From the NCBI RefSeq assembly GCF_014529535.1, contig NW_023503608.1, positions 12,450,501-12,514,500 of the forward strand: a stretch of 64,000 nt of DNA, in the 5' to 3' direction. Source of the DNA: Bradysia coprophila (lineage: Eukaryota; Arthropoda; Insecta; Diptera; Sciaridae). Below, piece after piece: positions 26,600 to 38,321 of this stretch. The translations under genes were made by a program, and so were the position numbers. Below the pieces are notes generated by a model. The model was not told the origin of the DNA. It ran no database searches and was given only the letters and a program-made list of their open reading frames with translations. The first letter of the stretch is position 1. Each line of letters starts with the position of its first letter.

Positions 26600-29500
26600 A
26601 TGTCCGACCATTCAACCATTATGGAAGATAATCTCAGTATCAAATCGTCAGATTCGGTGACAACCAGTGGCGAATACGAAATCGTTCCGGAAGCACCAGA
26701 TTGCATGAAGCCAGGCAGATCACCGACGCTGAATATTGCAAATGATGGCGATTTCACTGACTTGGAGAAGAATATGCATGAAGTAATTCACGAATTGGAT
26801 CAGGCAACCATTGCTCCAAGAGGTGGGTTAAGATATTGTGGCTAAATTGGAACTATTGAATGACCGTTTCCTCGTGATAATTTCATTAGTCATACTCATT
26901 CAGACACTTTACTTAGCTGTAATGACTCAGTCATGTTTCGTAAGATTTATAGTCTAACAATTTTATATTGTGGCTGTTGGTTGAGAGGATATGGACATTA
27001 CATATTAGATTTTCAGCTGAAGCAAATTACAATATACAACTGAAAAGTCAATTATTTCTTATCAGTTAGTATCCAATTTGTGTTTGTTTTAACATCATTC
27101 GAATGCAAATTTTGCACTGCAGTGAGATAGTGAGAAATCTGACCGATGATTCGGAAAACACGCCCAATATCGACGATAAAAGTCAACAATTTTCTGTTAA
27201 GTACAAAGACAAACATCCTTTACCTTGTTTGAAAGTTGTAATGCAATGGGAAAATGGCATTGTATCGAACGAACGAAATTTGCATTTTATTTACCTAAAT
27301 CTAATTAACATGCGAAGTTCGCATTGAGAACGAATTTCTATCAAATCAACATAAAGTTTTCCATTTTAGATTTAAATATGCAGAGGACGTATCTGAGTAT
27401 GGGTACGGCGATGCATTGGTTAAACTGCTCAGGCATTTAAAAAACATTTGTTTAAAATTTTCAAATTTTTTAAATTATATTTACAATCGGCAATTGGCAT
27501 GCCAGTAACAGGACAGAGTGAAGTAAAAAAAGAAGTTGTAACTCGCATTGTGACTTACCATTTAAGACTAAGTGTCATAAATTGCGAAGCATTGCCAACT
27601 GAGTTTTCAGTACTTAATCCCATCCATCCCCGAGAGGGGTCACACTTTTTGGACTAAATGTACGAATGGACTAAATCACATATGATTAAATGGACTGGAT
27701 GAGGAAGCGCGATCTTTTTTACACCAGATGAAAGCAAACCAGCTGTTGCTACATGTACACACCCAAATTTGAAATGTGTCTTCCGTTTCTTTTCAATTTC
27801 AGTAGCCGCGGCGCCGTGGCCGTTTTTATTAATTCATCATATCATAGTAGCCTGAGGTATTCTTACGAAACGACTAGTAAAATACCCAAAAAAAACCAAA
27901 TTTTCAACTTTGAAAAGACAACTCTTAGTTCACTGATTGTCAGCAGCAAAATTGCGAAATATTTCCTGATTTTATTCGACTACATTGAGAGTATCTGGGC
28001 TACCAGGTTATCTATCAATACAATGTCGACTGTCCTAATAAAGTATCTCATTCACTCATCATCTTTCACTCAAATAACGATTCTTCTCATGTTGTATACA
28101 TGCACTATGTACCACATATTAGTTCTGCCGTAATTTGCATACAGTCAGAGCCAGTGAAATTTCAGCTGATCCACACATATAGTCAAAACTCCAGGGTTAG
28201 TTGTGTTACAAACTTCGTCATTTCTGAAGCATAAAGTGTTGGCTATGTTTTGCGGTAACAAATCAGTCTATAAATTTTCTAATACTCAGGAGACCCAGTG
28301 CTTTCATGCCAACAAGAATTGGAATTTTTAGCCTGCGAAGTGCGACTTGTGTGATCGAAGAAGTCGGCAGTTAGTTGCATTACACGTTTGTGACTTTTCG
28401 AAATATTTTCACCAAATGTAAACTGATTTCGGTAAACGTTTTTTTCCTGATAGCTATGGTCAAGACGCGCAGTTTAAGCCCAATATGAGGTTGGTAGCCC
28501 AAAATTTGTTGGAGATATGTCTATAAAAGTGATATTTTCCGGTAGTCATTAATAGCCAGATTTTTTTTTTTTTTTTAAGAAATGGGTGGTTGTTGCCCCA
28601 CAGAAAATGTTGCTTTGGCTCAAAACCGTTAAAATTTTTTTTTTCGAGATAGCCTCGACGAGTCAAAAGAGGATGCCACTTATCACCACTTAGGCTGATT
28701 TCACCTACTTCATTCCCCCAACTAACCTGATCGAGCCAAAGTTATTTTTCTCGTGAAGTCATATGCTGTAGCTTTCGAATGACACCGATCTTCAGTTTTT
28801 ATATGAAAAAATGTAATTTTGGCAACGTTTGGGTCGAGGTGATATCACCTTACTTCGAAGCAGAATGAACCAAAAATCTTCAAAAAGAAAATTAATTTCG
28901 TGTCATTTGGAGCAATTATAGCGTTCGTTTCTACAGGGAAACAAGTTTACAGAAATCATTTGAGATTTATTGAGAATATCTTGGAAAGTCGAATACAAAC
29001 AATCACTTTTTGGTCATATCTCCCCGAGACGTTATGCCAATGACCTCATATTGATGTCAAACTACGCGTCTTGTCAATAGCTTTCAGCAAAAAAAAATCG
29101 GTTTTCATTTGGTGAAAATATTTCGAAAAGTCAAATTAGCTGGAATTACCCATAAACAGTTTTGATAGTTTTTTTTGTGTGGATCAGCTGAAAAACAGCT
29201 GAAGCAAATTCATGCTGAAATTTCACTGCCTCTGACTGTAAAGGAAACTTAGCGACAAATTTTAATAAAAGAATTCTTTTGTTTAAATTTTCGCTTAGTT
29301 TCTAATGTAAATTACGGGATATTTAGAAAATATTAAACATTTCTGTTCCATAAACAAGAATGAAACTATTTCAGTAATCCAAAAAATATATAGAAAATAA
29401 GTCAAGCAATTGCACTAGTGAGTAACAAATAATCCTCTATTTAATTTTCGCTGATAATAATTGTCATCGCCTTCTTACTCTTTGATTGCTGCATTGACAT

Positions 29501-32500
29501 TCCTCTACCATATCCATTTTATACTTGAATGCGAAACTAATAATCAAAATACAAAGTTTATTGAACTTCAATGAAAACGAAAACACTACGAAAATCACAA
29601 CAATAATTGTGTTTGTTTTACAGAGCCAAATAACTCAGCAGTGCTATTAATTGTTGTTAATTTTATGTAAAATACACAACTCGTTCTTATTACTCTCATT
29701 CGTTGATAGCCAAAAGCTTATCGGTTTCGATGATGACGTTATTTTTGAAAAATGAAATTTAAAAAAAAACTTCAATGTGAAGAGCTCAGTGTAAATGAAA
29801 ACAGATGCGGCTAGTGTACGTACAGTCTGTTTCACAGACTTCTTTTTAGTTTATTGTAATATAATAACGCCGACGACGACACGTCGGATGAAATATATTA
29901 ATTGATATTTATAAAAATTTTATTATTTTGAATTCGATGTGTATAAAAGTGAACAACGAGCAGTTGGAATTGTGAAACATCCTATTATGTGTACTCTGTG
30001 GATGTTTTAATAGAAAACACAATGTGAATTTATCGGAATACATTCGCTGTAACACAAAGTATTGAGTTTAATTCAACGATAAGTTAATGTAATACAGAAT
30101 TGTGATTAAATAAGTATTCAACCTTACGCGTTGTTCAATCGGAAAACTAACAACTGCCATCGTTCACAACGCTTACGTGACAAGTTTTTCGGTGTATTGA
30201 GATTTTTCCGTGTCTATTTTTCATATTAATGGACAATTGCTCTGTTGTTAGTCATCGACCACGGATTTTGTATCTTAATTAAATCAACATCAGCATGACA
30301 TCAATATTAAATTGAAATAAAACGTTACACGCTCCATTCAGATGCGTAACTTGTGACGTACGGTTCTACTACTTTCGGGAGAACCAATGTTTTGCTTTTA
30401 AAGTATGATGAAAATATAACGTGTGGAATTTTGATTTTCTTTGTTTATTCAGTTCATTGGCGAAAATGATCTCTTTTCTAACTTTTTCTGCTGTTTTAAT
30501 TAGATAGATTATTTCGCCCAAGAAATAAGTGCAAGTTAAAAATTCTCTCTCTCTCTCTCTCACTGGTTCAAGATAAAAATTTCATGTTTTATGTGTTGCA
30601 TGGAAATAGGTCATTCCGCCACGAATTGCATAAAGCAAATACCACATATTGTATGCTGATATTTTATCACACACGAGATCTGGTCAACCTCATCTCCACC
30701 TCGAATCTATCTATTTTAGTGGACCGAAAACTGTTGTCCAGTTCTAAAAAACTATGAAATTTTAAGCTGCACCATGTTCTAAATCAATGAATTTATATAC
30801 TGATAGAAGGTGGATATCGAACAAGAAATGCGAGATCAACACCTCGTGAGATTTTTGACATTAGGCGAGATAAATCGGCAATGGTAGTCCGGTCTGTCTG
30901 TTTTGGTTATCCACATTTTTCAAATTTGAGCACACTCTGATTAAGAATGTATGAAGGTCGCGCTATAATTTTAAAAATGTGGATAGCCAAAACAGACAAA
31001 CCGGACTACCGTTCGATATCCACCTTCTATCAGTATATAATTTCCTTGGTTCACATAGAGCATTGATCAACTGAAATGTCTTAAATCTTTTAAGAAACAA
31101 TTTTGCCTTCCATTGCTGACTCCATTATCGCTGCAATAAAATGTTCAGTCTGCCATTAACACCGATACCCCGAATCCCAATTCGGTGCTCTCATTACGTA
31201 TAGAAATATATTCGATATAATTGATTACGAATACAGTAAAACGTCCTCGAGTGATGTATGTTATTGAGGAAACCTTTGAAAGTCACCAAATTATATTGAT
31301 ATAGTCTGTCTGTTTAGTGGTTGTGTGATATTATAAGTTTTATCGCTAAGGGATATCGCTCAGCTGTTGAGCATAACATGCGTTATTGTTCGTTATTAAC
31401 ATGAAATTACAATATTATCATGGGACGCTTGTGAAGACCATCAATAGAATTTCATTGAATCATATTGAATGAGTTTCATTGATTTTATTGTTTCACATAA
31501 TTCTCCATACACTTTCAGGCAATTCAAACGCTATCATCGCATCAACTTCTAATCGAGACCATTCGAACCAGGATTTTTTACATCCGAACAATATACCAAC
31601 ATCAGAAATGAATAAAGTCGGTCAATCGGTGTTTTACGATTGCATCGACTTGAGTCCAACGGCTGAGAAACAAGATGACATGAAACCAGAACGTAGCGAT
31701 ACGGAAGAAGAAAGTAAGTTTTCAGTCTCCAATCGTGACATTAGAAGTAAGAACTAACATTACTAATCGTCGCAGTGTCGGATATAGATCAGGACTGCAC
31801 AATCTTTTCCGGTATAACTTATCTGGGTGCGGCAACCATCAACGCTCCGAAATCTGAAGTCGAAATTCATCGAAATATGTCTGAATTGAATAGCATCTCT
31901 GACGCCAATTCCGTTGGATTAAAAGTATCCGTCTCGGTGCCGTCTTGTTCCGAGGGTTTAGTAGTGTAAGAGTGAAATTTTTACTTTGAACAAAGGTGCA
32001 AATGTTTTACTAATGGCTCTTCACGCACAGGCTGCACGATCAAAATACCAACGCAGTGATTGCTCATTACGAAATTCAACGGATTCTGTTTTACGCTCGT
32101 GGATCAGTGAATTCGGCCGATCAAGCTTGTTTCGCTTTCACATGGTCTCATGGCGATTCGCAAGAGTCTGCGATTTTCCAATGTCATGTTTTCAAGTGCA
32201 ACATTCCGGAAGCTGTTACACAAGTCAGCGGTATGAGCATTTCATGTCGGAAATAAAATTCAATTCTTTGACTTTCACTTTTAACTCTTCTCATAGCCTG
32301 TTTTGCTAAAGCATTCCAACGTGTACCGCAAAGTCTAACTGGCAGCATCAATTCCACAGTCGATAATAGTGCACCAATCATGATGGCATCCATTACCTCA
32401 GACATTACTGGCAATCCATTGCAATCAGCTGAATACGAATTCATTGTGTCGCTCGAAATCAGAGAAAAGGTCACGAAAAATGCATTCACATCAGCGCCAC

Positions 32501-35067
32501 GGGATAGATCATCATTCCGATTGAGATGCAACACAGACAAGCAGGTTTCCATTACAGTTAAACAAACGCAATCGAACAAATTGCCGCCACTGTACATCGA
32601 ACGTTGTTTCGGCGTTTTACTTAGCCCTGGAAAGTTAGTTCGGCAGGCCGATATGCGATTACTTGACATGGTATCAATGGGATATGTGAAAAATGATACG
32701 CCACAGACACAGCTGGCGACCAACCCATGTCTGCAACCATACGCCATTCGAGCCGAATGGAAAGCGAATGACAAAAATTTCGAAAAACTGAACTATGAAT
32801 CTCAGAAAATGTACCTTACTGTAGCTGTCGACCTCGTGATCAAAGGTATTCAAGAACCGGTTAGATTTGTTATCGAAACGCCTGTGAGCATTCAACCACA
32901 AAATGAAATGCGACTGATGGATCACTTTTTTGCTGGCAAAAAGACAATGTTGACAAGATTTTACCTGCAGCTGAAAGACAGTGGTGGTTCGTGGGAGGTC
33001 AACTCAATTGATCCATCCGAAGAAATTATTGAATCGACGAGTGGACAGGGAGGATCAATTCTGAAAAATCTTGGCATTAATCATTTTTCTCGCATGGTAC
33101 GATCGACCAGCAACGTTTCGATCGATGATGACACTCCAACCGATTACAGTTCAGATGGTGACGAACCGTTGCTGTCTGGTACCGGCGAGGTGTCAAAAGA
33201 TTGTTCTCAAGATACGCTGGACGAATGGGGTCCAATAATACAAGAATGGGATGGCGAGAAAAGACCCAAAAATCTGGCCCAGTTAGTACGATTAGGCGTT
33301 CCGGAAGCATTGCGCGGAAAAATATGGCAAAAATTGAGTAACGTCGAAAATAAGGTGGAAATGACTGATCGCTACCGAGTGCTGCTAACAAAGGACACAA
33401 AATGCGAAACAGTCATCCAACGAGATATTCATCGCACGTTCCCAGCCCACAAATTTTTTAAGGAAACTGGAGGCTCCGGACAAGATGCTCTCTTTAAAGT
33501 ATCGAAAGCCTACGCAGTTTTCGATTCGGAACTCGGTTACACACAGGGATTAAGCTTCATAGCTGCCAGTTTACTTCTGCATGTAAATTTTGTGTTCGCT
33601 TGTACTGAATTGACACTCTTGTGCTTACTGACTCTGTATTTCAGATGCCAGAGGAAGAAGCGTTCTGCGTTCTAATCGCACTGATGTATGATTATGGGCT
33701 GCGTGATCTCTACAAGGATGGTTTCGAAAATTTATATCTAAAGTTGTACCGTACGTGAAAGCACTGTTGAGTCTTATGAATTTTGACTAAAAGTGGTTCT
33801 CATTCCAGAATTGAATCGCCTGATCAAGGACCAGCTGCCGAAATTGTATGAGCACTTCGAAAGAACAGGCGTTGAAACTCACATGTTTGCCAGTCAATGG
33901 TTTCTCACAGTATTTACTGCCCGTTTCCCTCTGTGTTTCGTTTTTCACACGCTGGATGTATGTAAGTAGCGATGCTGTTTCCAGCAGTTAGGCTTATATT
34001 GTGATTCGGTTGTAATGTTTTAACGAAAATTCACAGTTCTTTTGGATGGGATAAATTTCCTGTTCCAAGTGGCACTAACGCTGTTGTCCGTTTGTGAGGC
34101 CGAACTCAGGCAGTTGGACTTCGAAGGAATATTAAAATATTTCCGCATAACATTACCGAAGAAATGCCGCAGTGCGGGGCAGACACGAAAACTGCTGAAA
34201 AGTGCATGTGAGAAGAAGATGAAGAAGTTGAAGTTGTACGAAGAGGAATTTGTGGCCAACAAAGAATTAGCCGAAAAACAAGAGCAAGAAATCAAACAGT
34301 ACGAGCTGAAGTTTGTCGAAGAAAGGCAGAAATTGAAAGCAGAAGCGGCAACGCTGCAGAGTCAACTGGATCAAGCTCTCGAAAAGAACAAAATCGACGA
34401 CAAAAAGAATGCGGGAATCATCACGGACTATAAACAAATCATACAACGGCAAGAGGATCAAATCACTAAACTGAATACGATGTTGGAGGATATGACGGTA
34501 GGATTGAATTTCATTTCCATTGCATTCAAGTAACTCATTTCGATTCATTTCTAGCGAACGATTTCCAAATGTCTCACATGCTCGTCAAACATATCGCCCG
34601 ATTCACCACTTCATAAACACTATCAACTTTCCGGTAACAATAAACCAAATATGGACGCTCCACTCGGTCCGCTGGATCCACTAAATGTGGCATTACAACG
34701 GGTCCGAGAGCTAGAACTCGAATTGGCCCAAACGAAATTAGCGCACGTTGAAGCCGAATGCAAGAACCAAGATCTAAACCATCAACTGAACACAACCCTC
34801 ACCGAAATTCAGACGAATCGAGGCAGTTGGCAGCCTTGGCTCTCAAAGACAATCAATTCCATTCAGGAGAAAGTCACAACGCGTCGCGATACGCCCACTT
34901 TTCAATCGTATGCAATCGGTCCGACAGCCGACAATGTGTTTGCTCAATCGGAATCGCCGAAACGGAAACCGCCGTTGTCTCACACGTCGAGCTTGAATCG
35001 GAATAGTTTAGATATTCGGAAAAATGACTCGGCCATTCATAAGGAGGCTCGGAATAGTTTGAAATAA
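26600..35067 (+). CDS. GAPcenA: GAPcenA / RABGAP1-like Rab GTPase-activating protein (PTB + TBC domains)
   Basis: Accelerates GTP hydrolysis by Rab GTPases; the vertebrate orthologue RABGAP1 (GAPCenA) acts at endosomes, Golgi and centrosome. Exons: 26600-26822, 31519-31713, 31776-31965, 32031-32230, 32297-33582, 33645-33750, 33809-33961, 34037-34497, 34555-35067. All have GT-AG borders and join in frame to 1108 aa (human about 1069). Order: acidic N-terminus; PTB domain about 145-290 (CTIFSGITYLGAATINAPKS); DUF3694-like region about 300-540; TBC domain about 600-805 with GVPEALRGKIWQ at 603, arginine finger R649 in IQRDIHR and glutamine finger Q686 in YTQG; then a coiled coil and the conserved tail REL(E)LELAQTKLAHVEAECK. 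All catalytic residues are present, so it should be active. Introns 2-8 are only 58-75 nt; intron 1 is 4.7 kb. AATAAA overlaps the stop codon (GAAATAAATG), with a second at 35205. Confidence 0.95.
27103..27640 (+). pseudogene. unidentified coding-like fragments inside GAPcenA intron 1
   Basis: Three neighbouring stretches read like protein rather than AT noise: DDSENTPNIDDKSQQFSVKY with PLPCLKVVMQWENG, then in another frame KYAEDVSEYGYGDALVKLLR, then MPVTGQSEVKKEVVTRIVTY. They are in different frames and broken by stops. No family was recognised with confidence. They may be the remains of a processed gene or transposon, or unrelated chance ORFs. They are not needed to complete GAPcenA. Confidence 0.25.
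28142..29238. mobile_element. 1.1-kb foldback (Tc1/mariner-like, non-autonomous) element
   Basis: Ends CAGTCAGAGCCAGTGAAATT and AATTTCACTGCCTCTGACTG are near-perfect inverted copies, each directly flanked by TA, the target duplication of the Tc1/mariner group. The inverted relation extends inward: GATCCACACA against TGTGTGGATC, TTCGAAATATTTTCACCAAA against TTTGGTGAAAATATTTCGAA, and AAGACGCGCAGTTTAAG against CTACGCGTCTTG. No transposase frame survives, so it is either an internally rearranged derivative or a large foldback MITE. The 5' arm also holds a poly(T) run. Confidence 0.8.
30544..30561. repeat. CT dinucleotide microsatellite
   Basis: A run of eight CT units within GAPcenA intron 1. 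Confidence 0.9.
30794..31039. mobile_element. 246-bp palindromic MITE
   Basis: TATATACTGATAGAAGGTGG at the left is the exact complement of CCACCTTCTATCAGTATATA at the right. Further in, GGTAGTCCGGTCTGTCTG pairs with CAGACAAACCGGACTACC, and TTATCCACATTTTT with AAAAATGTGGATA. The ends are embedded in TA steps, so a TA target duplication is possible. No coding capacity. Confidence 0.8.
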
Positions 35068-35547
35068 ATGGGATATTGTTGCGGAGGATAGTGATGGGAA
35101 TTTCTTAAAAGTTTGCGTTTGACGAACACTATAAGTCACTTTCTATTGTGACAAGAATGGTACTAAATTTGGCCACGAAAGTTAATATTTTCGTTGTTAG
35201 TTGAAATAAAGTTGAATTTCGGAAAACTGTTCTGTACTACATGTCGTAATTTCAGAAGTTCTTTGGCATCTACCAAAGTTTCGACTGCGGGAAAGGGATG
35301 AAAATCAGATGTGTGATATACTGGCCGGTCCGGCATAGAAGACATTCAATTATAATTAGCAATGTTTCTGTTTTAAAGCAATTTCAGTTTGTGCTATCAG
35401 TTCATAGAAATGTTTCACGTTCTTTTGAAAAAAGAAATTTCGTTTTATATATGAATCGCTGTGTTATAACGTTTTATTGGATGGAACGGAAGGAAGTGCT
35501 TTGTCTTGCACATTATTGTGAATGGAAAAAAAATACCGAACACTGAT

Positions 35548-35674
35548 AGTGTTTCGAGGAGACGCAGCCAACTCAATAACTCAGTAGACACGGCTCAATG
35601 TAAACAAGCGGTATTGACGCAAGCTAATATTGAGCCGTGTCGTTATTGACTTGGTTGAATGCCATCGAAACACT
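35548..35674. repeat. 127-bp inverted repeat
   Basis: Ends AGTGTTTCGA and TCGAAACACT are exact complements. Inside, CAACTCAATAAC pairs with GTTATTGACTTG-type sequence, and ACACGGCTCAAT with ATTGAGCCGTGT. It has MITE-like size and no coding capacity. Confidence 0.7.
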
Positions 35675-36467
35675 CTAAATATTATAAAGAATACGTCCAG
35701 TCAACACGTGACTAACTGAAATATATGAGAAAATGATAAAGTAACAAAAAAATGAAAATAAAAATATTTTTAATATTTTCGTGTGTGCATGCATATATAC
35801 TACCACTCTTATGCTCTAACTCCACATATAAATGTAAAATCGTCATAAAAACCCTGTTTAAATTAATGTTTAGAATTAGCTGATTAATAATGATATAAAT
35901 TTAGTCAGCAGAACCTATTTAATGCCATAAACTATTGACGGACATAGCTCTGTTGTAAGATAAATATTTTTAGTTTTGTATTGCCGCAAAAAAAATGGAA
36001 TGCTCATTCGTATGAGATGAAAAATGTTGATTTCAAATTTTCTTTTTTTTTATAGAATTTTGCACTTTCACATTTTCAATATTATATTAAATTCAGTCTT
36101 ATGCGAATCATTATAATATTATCACCCATTGTAATAACGTTCTTAAAAGACAATTAAACATAAAAAGAAAACATAAAAACGTATGCGGCTGTTGCACATC
36201 TTTTAATTAAATCTCAATACATTGTGTCATCGATGGAAGTTACATGGGCTGTTCATAACCGAAGACGAAATTTTGTGGAAGAGCAAAGTGTCAAGTTTTG
36301 TAAATTATCACTTTACCCGTACGGTGGCTGGTCACTGACCAGTGCTGGAACATTATCAAGTCCAACGCTTAACTAGCTACTCCACCTTCTACTTGAATAT
36401 GAAAGCCTTCAGTCAGGGGAGACACCTAAAATTTTTGGATTTAAGGGTTGCCGTTTGGGGTATGTAA

Positions 36468-36802
36468 CAGGCCTACTTTTTAGAAATTTTTAGAGAAAAT
36501 CAAGAAACTTTGAGAAATTCAAGAATCTTCGAGAAATTCAAGAAACTTCGAGAAATATTTCTTGAATTTCTCAAAGTTTCTTGATTTTCTCGAATTAGAG
36601 AAATTTCAAGAAATTCCAGAAAATTCAAGAAATTCGAGAAACTTCGAGAAATTCAAGAAATTTCAAGAAACTAATTTCTCGAGTTTCTTGAAGTTTCTCG
36701 AATTTCTCGAATTCGAGAAATTTTAAGAAATTCGAGAAAATTCGAGAAAATTCGAGAAATTTCGAGAAATTTAAGAAATTAGTTTCCAAAAAGTAGGCCC
36801 TG
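36468..36802. mobile_element. hAT-like hairpin element with GAAATTC-word interior, copy 1
   Basis: Starts CAGGCCTACTTTTT and ends AAAAAGTAGGCCCTG, so the termini are inverted and of the CAGGG type common in hAT elements. The interior is made almost entirely of variants of AGAAATTC, AGAAACTTC and their complements, arranged in several nested palindromes. Flanks GTATGTAA and GATGTAAG are similar and may be a decayed 8-bp target duplication. One G is missing from the left terminus compared with copy 2. Confidence 0.75.
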
Positions 36803-36975
36803 GATGTAAGGTAGCTTTAGAAGGAACTTAAGAGGTTGAAAATTATCTTTAATGAATGGTGTACTGTGGGCAAATACGCATGTTCCTGTATAAGATGCAA
36901 TTTTTTAGCTTCACTTGGCCGAAACTTCAATTACATTCAACCTGTTGACTGTGGTGCACTGTTAACACTAGGATC

Positions 36976-37292
36976 CAGGGCCTACTTTTTGGAAACTAAT
37001 TTCTTGAATTTCTCGAAATTTCTCCAATTTTTCTCGAATTTCTTAAAATTTCTCGAATTCGAGAAATTCGAGAAACTTCAAGAAACTCGAGAAATTAATT
37101 TCTTGAAATTTCTTGAATTTCTCGAAGTTTCTCGAATTTCTTGAATTTTCTGGAATTTCTTGAAATTTCTCTAATTCGAGAAAATCAAGAAACTTTGAGA
37201 AATTCAAGAAATATTTCTCGAAGTTTCTTGAATTTCTCGAAGTTTCTTGAATTTCTCGATTTTCTCTAAAAGTTTCTAAAAAGTAGGCCCTG
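36976..37292. mobile_element. hAT-like hairpin element with GAAATTC-word interior, copy 2 (opposite orientation)
   Basis: Begins CAGGGCCTACTTTTT, ends AAAAAGTAGGCCCTG, and is bounded on both sides by the perfect 8-bp duplication CTAGGATC (36968-36975 and 37293-37300). The interior reads as the reverse complement of the element at 36468-36802, for example AAATATTTC followed by TTGAATTTCTCGAAGTTTC. The two copies therefore face each other across 173 bp. No transposase ORF is present; the two overlapping open frames across it simply read the low-complexity word. Confidence 0.85.
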
Positions 37293-37668
37293 CTAGGATC
37301 TCCATGGATAAAATCATGAACCGTTGTGATAATTTCAGGGCTGTCTTTATACTCCGGAATGAATTTCATAGTATTGAAAGATCTGTTGCTGACCATATCA
37401 TTTCTGATCGCCCGACCGAAGCCCCGGAGTGTATGTACGAAATCTCGCTGTATTGACGCTTGAATTTATGAAAGGCGATGGTAGAGATATAATCTTTTTT
37501 CAAGCTGATAAAGTTGGAAAACTGGTGCATACATTGGATTTCAATACATTCATCTCTTATCGATAACGACGACAAAAATAATGACAAGCTCTGAGTAAAA
37601 TGGTTCTTTATAGTAAAATTCATGTTAAAAAAATTGAAGTACAAGATTTGAAATCAATTGATTGCAAC

Positions 37669-37859
37669 CAAAGCACCTAGCAGGGTAATAGAGGTTTTTA
37701 CACGTCAAATAGAGTAGTTTTTTGATACCAATAATACCATCAGCAGCCCTAATGGTAATTTTGCAATGACATTATGAAAAAAAAGGTATGGAAATATTCG
37801 CATACTTCGATTAAAGTACTACTCTATTTTTTTTTTCTATTACCCTGCTAGGTGCTTTG
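37669..37859. mobile_element. 191-bp MITE with 7-bp target duplication
   Basis: Terminal inverted repeats CAAAGCACCTAGCAGGGTAA and TTACCCTGCTAGGTGCTTTG are exact. TTGCAAC flanks both ends directly (37662-37668 and 37860-37866). Inside, CAAATAGAGTAGT pairs loosely with ACTACTCTATTT. It is inserted inside a copy of the dispersed repeat that runs from about 37556 to 37960. Confidence 0.85.
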
Positions 37860-38321
37860 TTGCAACTGATTTAAAACACTTTGATCGATTGAAGTAAACG
37901 ACCCGATAATAATACTGGTCATATGCTTGCCGTCTGTAACGGTTAAGCTGACATTTCTAAAATGACCGCAAGAAAAAGGAGAATTGATAACAAGAAACCA
38001 TCATTAATCGGAAGAATAAGAAAATTCGATCGCAGAATACAGTTTCCTTTCACAAAATGAATAAAATTGCAAACTCGACCAGCAGTTCGTACAATCACTG
38101 AGGACAGTGAAGAATTTTCATTTTATAAAATTATTTAGAAAGAAAGATTTTTCTTTTTACTGCGATCAGGGCGATACGTTAGTGATGCGCCTTGACGCAA
38201 GTCCACACACATTCTCTTTACACGGTACATGCGTCGAAAACCGTACTTTTCATTGTGTGTATTTTGTGTTGCGTTGCGTACTTTTCATGTTTCAAGCACG
38301 CCCTCAGCATGTAGTAAATAT

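Larger units (their letters stand above)
26823..31518 (+). other. GAPcenA: GAPcenA intron 1, 4.7 kb, with mobile elements
   Basis: Runs from AG|GTGGGT to CTTTCAG. It holds coding-like fragments (27103-27640), a 1.1-kb foldback element (28142-29238), a CT microsatellite (30544-30561) and a second inverted-repeat element (30794-31039). The rest is AT-rich with nothing recognised. Confidence 0.7.

Noticed and set aside
32184..32774. 196-aa minus-strand open frame
   Set aside because: It lies antisense over the GAPcenA PTB and DUF3694 exons, whose + frame is conserved; it is a shadow of codon bias.
36836..37396. ORFs of 102 and 117 aa rich in FLKFLEFL / NSRNFEKF repeats
   Set aside because: They only translate the GAAATTC-word interior of the hAT-like element on either strand; not proteins.
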